Of a DNA stretch of 64,000 bases, positions 44,392 through 52,205 are shown in pieces. Numbering within the stretch: the stretch's first letter is position 1; every line of letters begins with the position of its first letter. Source of the DNA: Streptoverticillium olivoreticuli subsp. olivoreticuli (lineage in GTDB: Bacteria; Actinomycetota; Actinomycetes; Streptomycetales; Streptomycetaceae); NCBI RefSeq assembly GCF_003391135.1, contig NZ_CP031455.1, forward strand, positions 5,130,001 to 5,194,000. Direction: 5' to 3'. Under the pieces are notes generated by a model. The model was given only the letters and a program-made list of their open reading frames with translations, did no database searches and had not been told where the DNA came from. The position numbers were made by a program, and so were the translations under genes.

Positions 44392-45987
44392 TCATTCAAA
44401 GTGCGCGGCCAGAAGGACGACGTCTTCGCCACTGTCGCTCCTGTCCGCCGCCCTGTCGTCGTCATCGGCGGGCAGCATGGTCCGCAGGACGTGCTCCACG
44501 ACCGCGTCCGGGTCGCGCAGCGCGGCCCGCGGGACGCCCGCCGCGGCCGAGTGCAGCCGGGCGAACGCCCGGTCCATGGTGTCGCCGGTGCGGTGCAGCA
44601 GGCCGTCGCTGTAGAACAGGAGCGTCTCGCCGGGCGCGGGTTCGATCTCGACGCTCGGCGCCTCCCAGCACGCGAGCATGCCGAGCGGTGCGGACAGGGA
44701 GGTCTCCACGTACTCCACGCGGTGCTCGCCGATGATCAGCGGCGGGCAGTGCCCGGCACCCGCCAGCACGACCTTGCTCCCCCGGCCCCCGGGGCGGTCG
44801 GCCCCGGCGGGCTCGCAGTAGGCGAAGAGCGCGGTGGCGGCGCGCGCGGGCTCGGTCAGCCGCAGCAGCAGTTCGAGGTCGGAGAGCACGGCGACCGGAT
44901 CCTCACCCTCCATCACGGCGTACGCCCGCAGGGAGGCCCGCAGCCGGCCCATCGCGGCGACGGCACTGGGCCCGGAACCTGTCACTCCGCCGACCGCCAG
45001 GCCGAGCGCGCCCTCGGGCAGCGGCAGCGCGTCGTACCAGTCGCCGCCGCCCCGGGGCCCCGACCGGTGGCGCACGGCCAGCCGGACCCCCGCGATCCGG
45101 GGCAGCCGGCTGGGGAGCAGCTCCTCGCGGAGGGTGGTCATGGCGTCCCGGGCCTCGGCCAGTTCGAGGTGGCGGGCCAGGTGCTCGGTGGCGTAGTCGC
45201 GGTAGAGGCCGATCAGGTGCCGTTGGCGCTCGCCGGGCTCGGCGGGCTCGTCGTAGAGCCAGACGGCCGCGCCGATGCGGCCCGCGGCCTCGGACTCCAG
45301 GGGCACGGCGTAGCTGGCGCCGTAGCCGAGGCGGGCCGCGACCTCGCGGTGGCGGGGGGTGAGCCCCTCCTCGGCCGCGATGTCGGGGTGGGCGACGCCC
45401 GCGCGGGACCCGGCGGGCGGGAGGTCGTCGAAGAGGCGGCCGTACGAGTCGGGGCCGGGGGCCTCGCACGCCTCCCTCGGGGCGGTGCCGGGCCGGGGTG
45501 GCGGCCGGTCCGGGGCGCGCGGGGCGCGGACGTCGTGGGGGAGGGTCTCGATGTGGCCGAGGTCGGCGCGGCCGAGCCCGAGCCCGACGGTGACCGGGCG
45601 GTCGTGGCCGGGCCCCCGGGCGGGCTGGAGGGTGACCAGGCCCCGGCGGGCGCCGACGAGCGAGGATCCGGCGCGCAGCACCTCGTGCAGGGCGGCGTCG
45701 AGGGTGCCGGTGCGCGCGAGCCGCTCGGTGAGCTCCTGGAGGGTGGTGAGGTCGGAGATCCAGCCCGCCAGCCGGTCCTGCACGAGGGCGTTGGGCGCCG
45801 GCGGCCGCAGGCCGTCCGGGGTGGCGGGGCCGTGGGGGTCGGCGGGGTCCGCCCGGCCGGGGGAGTCCGAAGCGGCGGGATCGGCGGGATCGGTGGAAGG
45901 GGCGGCGGCCGAGGGGGACGGAGTGTGCGAGGGCGCGGGAAGTGGAGGATTGATTCCGGCCACTTTCGGCAGATGGGGTGTGGTCAT
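44392..45987 (-). CDS. GAF / SpoIIE-type PP2C phosphatase-like protein missing a metal aspartate
   Basis: A 531-residue protein: a disordered Pro/Ser-rich N-terminus (about 1-80), a GAF domain (about 85-240), a coiled segment with LREELLPSRLP and a SpoIIE-like PP2C domain. PP2C motifs include GGDWYDALPL, LLFYSDGLL and SGEDVVLLAA, but the canonical VGDVxGxG motif reads VGGVTGSG: residue 334 is glycine (GGA codon at 44986-44988) where an aspartate normally binds metal. It may be a weak or non-catalytic member. Such proteins control anti-anti-sigma factors; none is adjacent. It lies 135 bp from pepP, same strand. Confidence 0.87.
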   Translation of the reverse strand: MTTPHLPKVAGINPPLPAPSHTPSPSAAAPSTDPADPAASDSPGRADPADPHGPATPDGLRPPAPNALVQDRLAGWISDLTTLQELTERLARTGTLDAALHEVLRAGSSLVGARRGLVTLQPARGPGHDRPVTVGLGLGRADLGHIETLPHDVRAPRAPDRPPPRPGTAPREACEAPGPDSYGRLFDDLPPAGSRAGVAHPDIAAEEGLTPRHREVAARLGYGASYAVPLESEAAGRIGAAVWLYDEPAEPGERQRHLIGLYRDYATEHLARHLELAEARDAMTTLREELLPSRLPRIAGVRLAVRHRSGPRGGGDWYDALPLPEGALGLAVGGVTGSGPSAVAAMGRLRASLRAYAVMEGEDPVAVLSDLELLLRLTEPARAATALFAYCEPAGADRPGGRGSKVVLAGAGHCPPLIIGEHRVEYVETSLSAPLGMLACWEAPSVEIEPAPGETLLFYSDGLLHRTGDTMDRAFARLHSAAAGVPRAALRDPDAVVEHVLRTMLPADDDDRAADRSDSGEDVVLLAAHFE

Positions 45988-46813
45988 GGCCGTCTGCCTG
46001 GGGAGGGCCGCGCGGCGATGCGGCGGGCAGTGGTCCGGAAAGGTGCGCGCGGCATCTCGCCGAGCCCTCTTGACCAGCTGGTTGGCCTGTGCTTTTTCGT
46101 CAATAGCATCGCAAACCCCCTGTCGTGTTGCGCGCTATCAGTGCTCCACATGTACACGCCCGGGTAAGCCGATGTCCAGCATTGGGCCGGTGGGATTGGT
46201 GGTGTCTATGGGGTTTCAAAGTTGGCCGGAAAATGGTCCCGGGGGCATGGATTTGAGGTCGACTGGCGTTGCTCGACAGCGCGTCATATCCACCCCGGTG
46301 GGTACGTACTCGGAGAAGGGCAGGGGCAGTTGGGGCCGCCCCGGAACCCCGCGGCGGGCCCGAGCGTCTTCCCCGGCAAGGCCGCGCCCGCCCCCGAGGG
46401 CGTGGGGCAACCCGTGCCGCGGACGAGGGGTGCAGAGGCTCGGCACAAAGCGCCATAGGCGCGCCACCCCCCGCCAGGTTTCACGCTCCGCCCGTGGCGT
46501 GATGCGCTGCGTTGTATGCAGTGACTTTTGATCCACGTGGTGTGCCGGCCTCGAAAGGGCCACGGCGTGTTGAGCAGCGCGCGAAGTCGGACCCGTAGTG
46601 CCATGGAAGTCGGACGCGGCCCGACGCAGTGCCACCGCAATGCCACGCAGTCCGTACGGCCCGGGCAGTCCGGCAGCTCTGTGCAGTGCCCTGCAAGTTC
46701 ACGCAGTTCCGCCAGTACAGCCAGTTCACGCAGTTCAGTCAGATTCACGCGATACGACCCTTGTCTCCGACAAGGGCCCCAACTTCGGCGTTCACGGAAA
46801 GGAACGAGCGCTC
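45988..46813. other. Long intergenic region between PP2C-like and prim-pol genes
   Basis: About 826 bp without a convincing gene. The right-hand part holds the 9-bp repeat array listed separately. A window around 46085-46260 is less GC-rich (TTTTTCGTCAATAGCATCGC and similar), as expected of the PP2C promoter on the minus strand and possibly another on the plus strand. Reading frames crossing the gap have no family similarity and poor codon usage. Confidence 0.55.
46691..46753. repeat. Seven-copy degenerate 9-bp tandem repeat array
   Basis: Nine-base units follow each other: CTGCAAGTT, CACGCAGTT, CCGCCAGTA, CAGCCAGTT, CACGCAGTT, CAGTCAGAT, TCACGCGAT. The consensus is about C-N-G-C-C-A-G-T-T. 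Another block of looser CAGT words runs upstream from about 46620. The array is 60-120 bp before the prim-pol gene start. Direct repeats with 9-bp phase could be a protein-binding array or remnants of slippage; I cannot tell which. Confidence 0.6.
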
Positions 46814-47563
46814 ATGCGCGAGATCCTCGGAAGGCGACGCAAGCTCTCGCTTCGGCGAAGCGACCGGTCCGCGGTGCTCACCGCGGCCCTGGTCTGTGCC
46901 ACGGAGTGGCAGTGGCCCGTGCTCCCGGGCGTGGGGCTGCGGTCCGGCGGCGGCCGCGAGCGCGAATGCGCCTGCCCGCACCCCGACTGCGCGGCCCCCG
47001 GCGCCCACCCGTTCGACCCCGGGCTGCTCGCGGCGACCACGGACGCCCGGATGGTCCGCTGGTGGTGGACCAACCGCCCCGACGCCCCCGTCGTGCTCGC
47101 GACGGGCGGGCGCGCGCCCTGCGCGGTGAGCCTGCCGGCCGTCGCGGGCGCCCGCGCGCTGGCCGCCTTCGACCGCGCGGGCGTGCGCCTCGGGCCCGTG
47201 GTCGCCACCCCCAGCCGCTGGGCGCTGCTGGTCGCGCCCTACTCCCTGGAGGTCCTCGGCGAGCTGCTCCACAGCCAGGACTGGGTGCCCGGTTCGCTGC
47301 GCTTCCACGGGGAGGGCGGCTATGTGGCACTGCCACCGTCGCCCACGGGGGCCGGCCGGGTGCGCTGGGAGCGGGCGCCGCAGCCCGCGGGTTCCGTCGG
47401 CGGTCCGGCCCGCGCGCTCCGCGTCGACCGCGCCCTCCGGGCGGACCGGGGCCGTACGGGAGTGTCCGCGCGGCCGTGGCTGCCGGACATCTCCACCGTC
47501 GTCGACGTACTCGTCGCCGAGAGCGCGGGCACGTCCGGGGGCGGCAGCAAGCTCGCGTACTGA
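46814..47563 (+). CDS. Bifunctional DNA primase/polymerase N-terminal-like (prim-pol) protein
   Basis: A 249-residue protein that resembles the PF09250 prim-pol domain seen in plasmid and phage replication proteins: ALVCATEWQWPVLPG, a Cys-rich CACPHPDCAAPGAHP that may bind zinc, and MVRWWWTNRPDAPVVLATG. It lacks the usual second half (helicase), as do many chromosomal Streptomyces copies. Catalytic aspartates of the prim-pol family cannot be identified with certainty, so enzyme activity is doubtful. No mobile-element genes are adjacent. ATG 46814 is preceded by AAAGGAACGAG. Confidence 0.75.
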   Translation: MREILGRRRKLSLRRSDRSAVLTAALVCATEWQWPVLPGVGLRSGGGRERECACPHPDCAAPGAHPFDPGLLAATTDARMVRWWWTNRPDAPVVLATGGRAPCAVSLPAVAGARALAAFDRAGVRLGPVVATPSRWALLVAPYSLEVLGELLHSQDWVPGSLRFHGEGGYVALPPSPTGAGRVRWERAPQPAGSVGGPARALRVDRALRADRGRTGVSARPWLPDISTVVDVLVAESAGTSGGGSKLAY

Positions 47564-47872
47564 CACGGGGGACGTGCACCGTGGCCCGAGGGGCCGTGGG
47601 CCGGGTGAGGAGCGGCAGCCCCTGAGGGGCCGCCGGTACGGGAACTACGAGAGCGCGTACGGACGGGAGACGCACGCGCTCTCACTCGTACGGGTGTAAG
47701 CCGCTCCGAGAACTGCGGTAACCGCCGCGCGGCCGCCCGGGAGGCGCCGTCCTGCCCGCTATGTTCGGGTGCGGGCCTGCGCCGGATGTTCTGCCGGGCG
47801 CCGTCGGCCCGGCGGGGTGTCGGAAGCCGTCCCCGCGTCTTCAGCGTTCGCGGCGAGTTGCAGGTGGTCCTT
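47564..47872. other. Intergenic region downstream of the prim-pol-like gene
   Basis: About 309 bp. A 10-bp inverted repeat GAGAGCGCGT/ACGCGCTCTC (47649-47658, 47674-47683) could terminate the upstream gene. The rest should contain the promoter of the next gene; no -35/-10 pair is clear. Confidence 0.45.
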
Positions 47873-48553
47873 ATGGAGCGTCGGTCCGGTGTGCCCGGAG
47901 AGCCCAGTGCGTCTGCGCAGCGGGCGGCCAATCTTCGGATGATCGCGCTCGCGAGCGTGGTCGCCCTGGCGATCGTGCTGCCGCTGGCCGCCGCCACGGC
48001 GGGTCCGGCCGGCCCGGTGGGCCAGGAGAAGGCCCGCGGCCGGACCGGGAGTCCCAAGGGCGAGCGGGGGCGGACGTCGGCGCCGCTCGCGGCCGCGGGC
48101 AGCGCGTCGGACCTCAGGGAGCCGGGGCCGGAACCGGCGCCCTCCCCGGCCGTCGACGCGAGCGAGGGCTCCGACGGGAAGCGGTCCGGCGGTGACGACG
48201 TACGGGACTCCACGCGCTGCGGCCCCGAACTCGCCGCGCCCGAAGGCGTGGAGGCGCAGACCTGCGTCCTGCGGCAGGGGGCCGACACCTGGGCGCGCAC
48301 GTACTACCGCAACGCCACAGGCGGCCCGCTGACGGCCGTACTGACCCTCATGGACCCCGGGGGCCGGACGGTCGAGGTGCAGTGCCAGATGGGGTCCTCG
48401 GACGATCCTGACGGCTGCGAGACGCCGCACGCCCCGACCGTGCGTGATCCCCGGGAGCGCGACGCGTACTCGGCGGTGGCGGAGATCGCCGGCGCGGACG
48501 GAAGGCTGCTGCTGCGGTCCGGCAGCAACTCACCGGGCGGCCAGGCGGGTTAG
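47873..48553 (+). CDS. Membrane-anchored or secreted hypothetical protein
   Basis: A 226-residue protein. The N-terminus (MERRSGVPGEPSASAQRAANLR) precedes a hydrophobic helix MIALASVVALAIVLPLAA, then a long Gly/Pro/Glu-rich disordered linker to about residue 125 and a compact region with four cysteines (RCGPE, QTCVL, VQCQM, DGCET) that may form disulfides outside the cell. I do not recognise the family. The start is ATG 47873; a longer frame upstream has no support. A strong terminator follows. Confidence 0.72.
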   Translation: MERRSGVPGEPSASAQRAANLRMIALASVVALAIVLPLAAATAGPAGPVGQEKARGRTGSPKGERGRTSAPLAAAGSASDLREPGPEPAPSPAVDASEGSDGKRSGGDDVRDSTRCGPELAAPEGVEAQTCVLRQGADTWARTYYRNATGGPLTAVLTLMDPGGRTVEVQCQMGSSDDPDGCETPHAPTVRDPRERDAYSAVAEIAGADGRLLLRSGSNSPGGQAG

Positions 48554-48600
48554 ATCCCGCTCGAAGCGGCGGCGCCGGGCGCGTACGCGGGCATGGAAAC

Positions 48601-48640
48601 GCCCGGTCGCTGGCGACGGGGGATGCACCAGCGACCGGGC
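48601..48640 (+). terminator. Terminator hairpin after the secreted hypothetical gene
   Basis: A 13-bp perfect stem (GCCCGGTCGCTGG / CCAGCGACCGGGC) with a 14-base loop begins about 48 bp after the stop codon. Confidence 0.75.
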
Positions 48641-48743
48641 TCCTAGAACGGTAACAAGAGATCGGCCGTTCGCAAATTCGATCGCGGATTTCCGGACGTG
48701 TATTTCCGGGCTGACAGCGGGAGTTGTGACAGGAGTCACGTAA

Positions 48744-48992
48744 ATGGCGCCGTCAGCGCACCGGAATCAACTACTCCGCCGCATGCGGCGGTGCCGCGCG
48801 GATCGATGTGTCGACCGGAGGGTGGACGGATGCATGGAGGGGGCGCGGACGGATGACGGAGCGGCGCACAGACCGATGAGGGGGCGCGCTCGACGCCAGG
48901 GGGCGGCCGGGATCCGCCGCGGGCCGACGATCACCCGCGGCGGACCGGGCCCGTCCGGGGCCCGGGGGTCCGGGTCCGGGGCGAAGCCCTGA
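48744..48992 (+). CDS. Possible small Arg-rich ORF with good ribosome binding site (doubtful)
   Basis: An 82-codon ORF starting ATG 48744 with AGGAG at 48731-48735. A GTGAC-AGGA-GTCAC inverted repeat (48726-48739) overlaps the Shine-Dalgarno. The product (MAPSAHRNQLLRRMRRCRADRC...) is Arg/Gly rich with no family and only weak codon bias, and a terminator-like stem (48913-48944) falls inside the reading frame. It may be a non-coding leader instead; I list it because of the signals before its start. Confidence 0.25.
   Translation: MAPSAHRNQLLRRMRRCRADRCVDRRVDGCMEGARTDDGAAHRPMRGRARRQGAAGIRRGPTITRGGPGPSGARGSGSGAKP
48913..48944. terminator. Terminator-like hairpin before the DUF5926 stop
   Basis: An 11-bp perfect stem TCCGCCGCGGG/CCCGCGGCGGA with a 10-base loop lies about 70 bp past the stop of the leftward DUF5926 gene, in a suitable place to end its transcript. 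Confidence 0.6.
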
Positions 48993-49016
48993 TGGGCGCC
49001 CCGGAGTCCCCGGAGG

Positions 49017-49985
49017 TCAGTTCAGGGTGATCTGACGGCTGGTGAGGCCGCCGCGGGCGCGCCGCTCCTCGGCCGTCAGCGGGGCGTCGTCCGCGAGTGC
49101 CACGGCCAGCCGCTCCGCGAAGGCCGCGGCCGGCTTCTCGATGTCCTCCGCGCGCATCGCGCTCGGCAGGTCCCACACCGGCACGGTCAGCCCGTGCGCG
49201 CGGAACGAGCCCACCAGGCGGGTCCCTTCGCCGAGCGAGGACGTGCCCGCGGCGTGCAGCCGGGCCAGGGCGTCCAGCAGCTCCTCCTCCGGGTGGGTCA
49301 TGACCCAGCGCAGGTGGTTCTTGTCCGGGGTCTCGCACCAGTAGGCGGCGTCGACACCGGACAGCCGGACGGTCGGGATGGCGGCGGCGTTGGCGCGGTC
49401 CAGGGAGGCGGCGACCTCGCCGGTCGCGTTCTCGGCGTTCTCGACCCAGAACTCGAAGCCCGTGTGCACGGCCGGCTCGAAGGCCCCCTCCGGGTCCAGC
49501 AGGTCCTGCAGGCGCGGCCCGTCCGTGCCGACGCGCTCGGCGGCCACGGGGCTGCCGGGAGCGGCCACCAGGGCGCGCCGGAGCGTGTCGGCGAGGTCAC
49601 GGCTCAGGTCGCCGGACGCGGTGTCGTTCTGAAGGCCCAGCAGCACGGCGCCGTTGTCGCGGCGCAGCGCGGGCCAGGCCATGGGCAGCACGGTGGCGAG
49701 CGTCACCGACGGCACGCCCTCGGGCAGCCCGCCCTTGAGGGTGAGCTCCACGGTCGCGGCGGGCACGAGCTCGCGGAGCGCGACCCAGTCGGCCTCGTTC
49801 GGCAGCCCCTCGAAGGGGCGCTGCACGAGCTCGGCCACCGCGTGGGCGGCCTCGCGGCCGTGGCAGGCCTTGTAGCGACGGCGCGACCCGCACGGGCAGG
49901 GTTCGCGGGCGCCGACGACGGGGATCGGGCCGTCGACGGCCGACGGCGTGGCGGCCTTGGTCTGGGGGCGGCGCTTCTTGGCCAT
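49017..49985 (-). CDS. DUF5926 family protein with SEC-C zinc motif
   Basis: A 322-residue protein. The N-terminal SEC-C motif (residues about 28-43: EPCPCGSRRRYKACHG, a CxC...CH zinc site like the C-terminus of SecA) is followed by the actinobacterial DUF5926 domain to the C-terminus, with no membrane segment. SEC-C domains bind SecB or ribosome-related partners in other proteins; the role here is unknown. The ATG at 49985 starts AKKRRPQTKAATP; the frame is open upstream but without the family sequence. Confidence 0.88.
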   Translation of the reverse strand: MAKKRRPQTKAATPSAVDGPIPVVGAREPCPCGSRRRYKACHGREAAHAVAELVQRPFEGLPNEADWVALRELVPAATVELTLKGGLPEGVPSVTLATVLPMAWPALRRDNGAVLLGLQNDTASGDLSRDLADTLRRALVAAPGSPVAAERVGTDGPRLQDLLDPEGAFEPAVHTGFEFWVENAENATGEVAASLDRANAAAIPTVRLSGVDAAYWCETPDKNHLRWVMTHPEEELLDALARLHAAGTSSLGEGTRLVGSFRAHGLTVPVWDLPSAMRAEDIEKPAAAFAERLAVALADDAPLTAEERRARGGLTSRQITLN

Positions 49986-50117
49986 GGCGTGCGGTTCTCC
50001 CGTTGGGGTGCAGATATGTGCGGCGAGCCTAGTCCTTGCCGGACGGGCGGACGATGGACCTTCGGCTGCGGGTCGGTTGCCGCCTGCGGCGGGGGCGGCC
50101 TGCGGCCGCGTCCTCAA

Positions 50118-50485
50118 GCTCCCCCAGCTACCTCCCCCAGACTCCGTCCGGGGGTGCCCCCAGAGGTGCCCCCACGGGCTGATTTCGCTGGTTACGGTCC
50201 GCGGAATTCAGCCCGTCCGGCGATTGAGGACAAGCGGCGCAGCCGCTTCAGGGGGTCCGGGGTCTCCCCGGTTTCGGGAAGGGGCGGGGCTGGGGAAAGG
50301 CCCGCCGCAGGCGCAATGGGCCCGCAGTCGGGAGAAAGCCGTACGCCGACGGCAGTCGTGAAGGCTCCGGCCGGCGGTGGTGGGGTGCCGCGAACCGCTT
50401 CGCGGGGCACACCGGCCGTACAGGGCGCGCGAAGAGCGCCCCCAAGGGTTGGCGAACGCAGCGGTCTACGCGCGTCGCATCGTCG
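50118..50485. other. Intergenic stretch with dispersed Streptomyces repeats
   Basis: 368 bp between DUF5926 and the ATP-binding protein. It holds a CTCCCCCAGACTCCGTCCGG block (50132-50163) and TCAGCCCGTCCGGCGATTGAGGAC (50208-50231), matching the repeats at 33.9 kb. The remainder (50240-50480) is GC-rich and shows no gene or strong hairpin. Confidence 0.7.
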
Positions 50486-51001
50486 TCATGTCAGCTCGTC
50501 GATATCCGAGAACGCCATCTCGGGCGCCAGCTCGATCCGCGTCGTGAAACTGTCACGCGCCGACAGAGAGGCCCATACGGTCACCTCGCCACAGGCGTCC
50601 CGTACGCCCCAGTCCTGGGAGAGAGCGCTGATGATGTTCAGGCCGCGGCCCCCGCGCGCGGTCACCGAAGGTGTGGCCGGAATCGGCCGGGTCGGGCCTC
50701 CCCCGTCCGTCACCTCGACCGTGAGCCGGCCGTGCATGTCGACTCTCCAGGCAGCACGTATCCCCCCGTCCTTCTCCCCGTCTCTGTCGCCGTTCTCCGG
50801 GCCCAGCGGGCGTCCGTGCCGGTACGCGTTGCTGAGCAGCTCCGAAAGAATCAATACGGCGTCGTCGATGACCGAATCCGGTACCCCGCTGATGCGCAGA
50901 TCCTCACGCATCCGGTGTCTTGCCTGGCCCACACCGGTTGGACCATGGGGTACGGCCATGATCGACGACGTGGGCACCTCCTGTGCCACCACCAACGCCA
51001 C
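50486..51001 (-). CDS. ATP-binding protein, anti-sigma factor (RsbW-like) family
   Basis: A 171-residue HATPase_c_2 protein: N box LILSELLSNAYRHGRP, TDGGGPTRP and G2 ARGGRGLNIISAL, then QDWGVRD. It resembles the Streptomyces anti-sigma/regulatory ATPase group. An acidic insert (GPENGDRDGEKDGG, about residues 68-82) is unusual. It stands alone, 140 bp downstream of the GDPD gene on the same strand. Partners unknown. Confidence 0.88.
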   Translation of the reverse strand: MALVVAQEVPTSSIMAVPHGPTGVGQARHRMREDLRISGVPDSVIDDAVLILSELLSNAYRHGRPLGPENGDRDGEKDGGIRAAWRVDMHGRLTVEVTDGGGPTRPIPATPSVTARGGRGLNIISALSQDWGVRDACGEVTVWASLSARDSFTTRIELAPEMAFSDIDELT

Positions 51002-51140
51002 CCCCGAGACCTCCTTTGCCCCACGTCAGGGGATGGATGCCCCAATGGACTGGACCGGAAACCGGCCATCCCGGAGACGGTGGGGCACTCGGGAACGTCG
51101 AACACGTACCGAACGCGCCGGTGCACTCCATGTAATGGAG

Positions 51141-51965
51141 CTACAGCCTGCCGAGCTGCGAAAGCACCTGTTTGGGCCGGTTCGTGATGACCGCGTCGAC
51201 TCCGGCGCGGGCGCACAGTTCGACGTCGGCCGGGTCGTTCACCGTCCAGACGTGCACCCGGTTCCCCGCGCGGTGCACCCGCGCCACATAGCCGGGGTCC
51301 TTCCGGATGATCCGGATGCTCGGCCCCGCGATCCGTACACCCGCGGGCAGCCGGCCGTCGCGGTGGCGCGGGGAGACGAACTGCATCAGATAGACGGTCG
51401 GAATGCCCGGGGCGCCCGCCTGCACGCGGTGCAGGGAGCGCGCCGAGAAACTCATCACCCGCACCTGCGAGGGCTCGTCCGCGGGCGGCTCGGCGAGGCC
51501 GAAGCGGTCCAGCAGGCCGAGCAGTTTCGCCTCGACCTGGCCCGCCCAGCGGGTCGGGTGCTTGGTCTCGACGGCCAGTTCCACGCGGCGGCCCGCGTCG
51601 ACGACGAGCTCGAGCAGGCGCTCCAGGGTGAGGACGGAGGTGGCGTCCAGGTCGGGTTCCTCCTCGTCCGCCGCCTTGCCCTTCCACGACCCGAAGTCGA
51701 GGGTCGCGAGGTCGGCCAGTTCGAGCGAGGAGACGGCGCCGCGGCCGTTGGACGTGCGGTTGACGCGGCGGTCGTGGACGCAGACCAGATGGCCGTCGGC
51801 GGTGAGGCGCACGTCGCACTCCAGCGCGTCGGCGCCGTCCTCGATCGCTCTGCGGTAGGCGGACAGGGTGTGTTCCGGAGCGTCCTCGGAGGCTCCGCGG
51901 TGGGCGATGACGGCGAGCGGGTGGCGCTCGGGGCTGAGGTCCCGGGCCGGGTGCGCATAGGTCAC
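51141..51965 (-). CDS. Glycerophosphodiester phosphodiesterase
   Basis: A 274-residue GDPD that hydrolyses glycerophosphodiesters to glycerol-3-phosphate and an alcohol. The TIM-barrel catalytic signature is complete: AHRGASEDAPEHTLSAYR with the first histidine and Arg, LECDVRLTADGHLVCVHD with the acid pair and second histidine, and VETKHP. There is no signal peptide, so it is probably intracellular. Start GTG 51965; a long upstream open frame is antisense to HtrA and not real. It is divergent from the HtrA-like gene over 240 bp. Confidence 0.93.
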   Translation of the reverse strand: MTYAHPARDLSPERHPLAVIAHRGASEDAPEHTLSAYRRAIEDGADALECDVRLTADGHLVCVHDRRVNRTSNGRGAVSSLELADLATLDFGSWKGKAADEEEPDLDATSVLTLERLLELVVDAGRRVELAVETKHPTRWAGQVEAKLLGLLDRFGLAEPPADEPSQVRVMSFSARSLHRVQAGAPGIPTVYLMQFVSPRHRDGRLPAGVRIAGPSIRIIRKDPGYVARVHRAGNRVHVWTVNDPADVELCARAGVDAVITNRPKQVLSQLGRL

Positions 51966-52205
51966 CGCGTTATGGTGCCACCGCCTGGCACAATCGCGCA
52001 TGCGCGCCGTTTGCCTTGTTTGCCCCGGAGTAAAGGGCGGCGGGCCCGGCCACAGGCTCCGCTTACGGTGGTCTGACGTGTCATGGGAAAAGCTGGCAGC
52101 AGACCGGACCCGTGGCACCTGCACACGGTCGTGGCCGTAGCCAAGGCCGGACGTCGCGCATGACACTGATGTGCACCTGACGATGCACGTGATGAGGAGA
52201 GAGCT

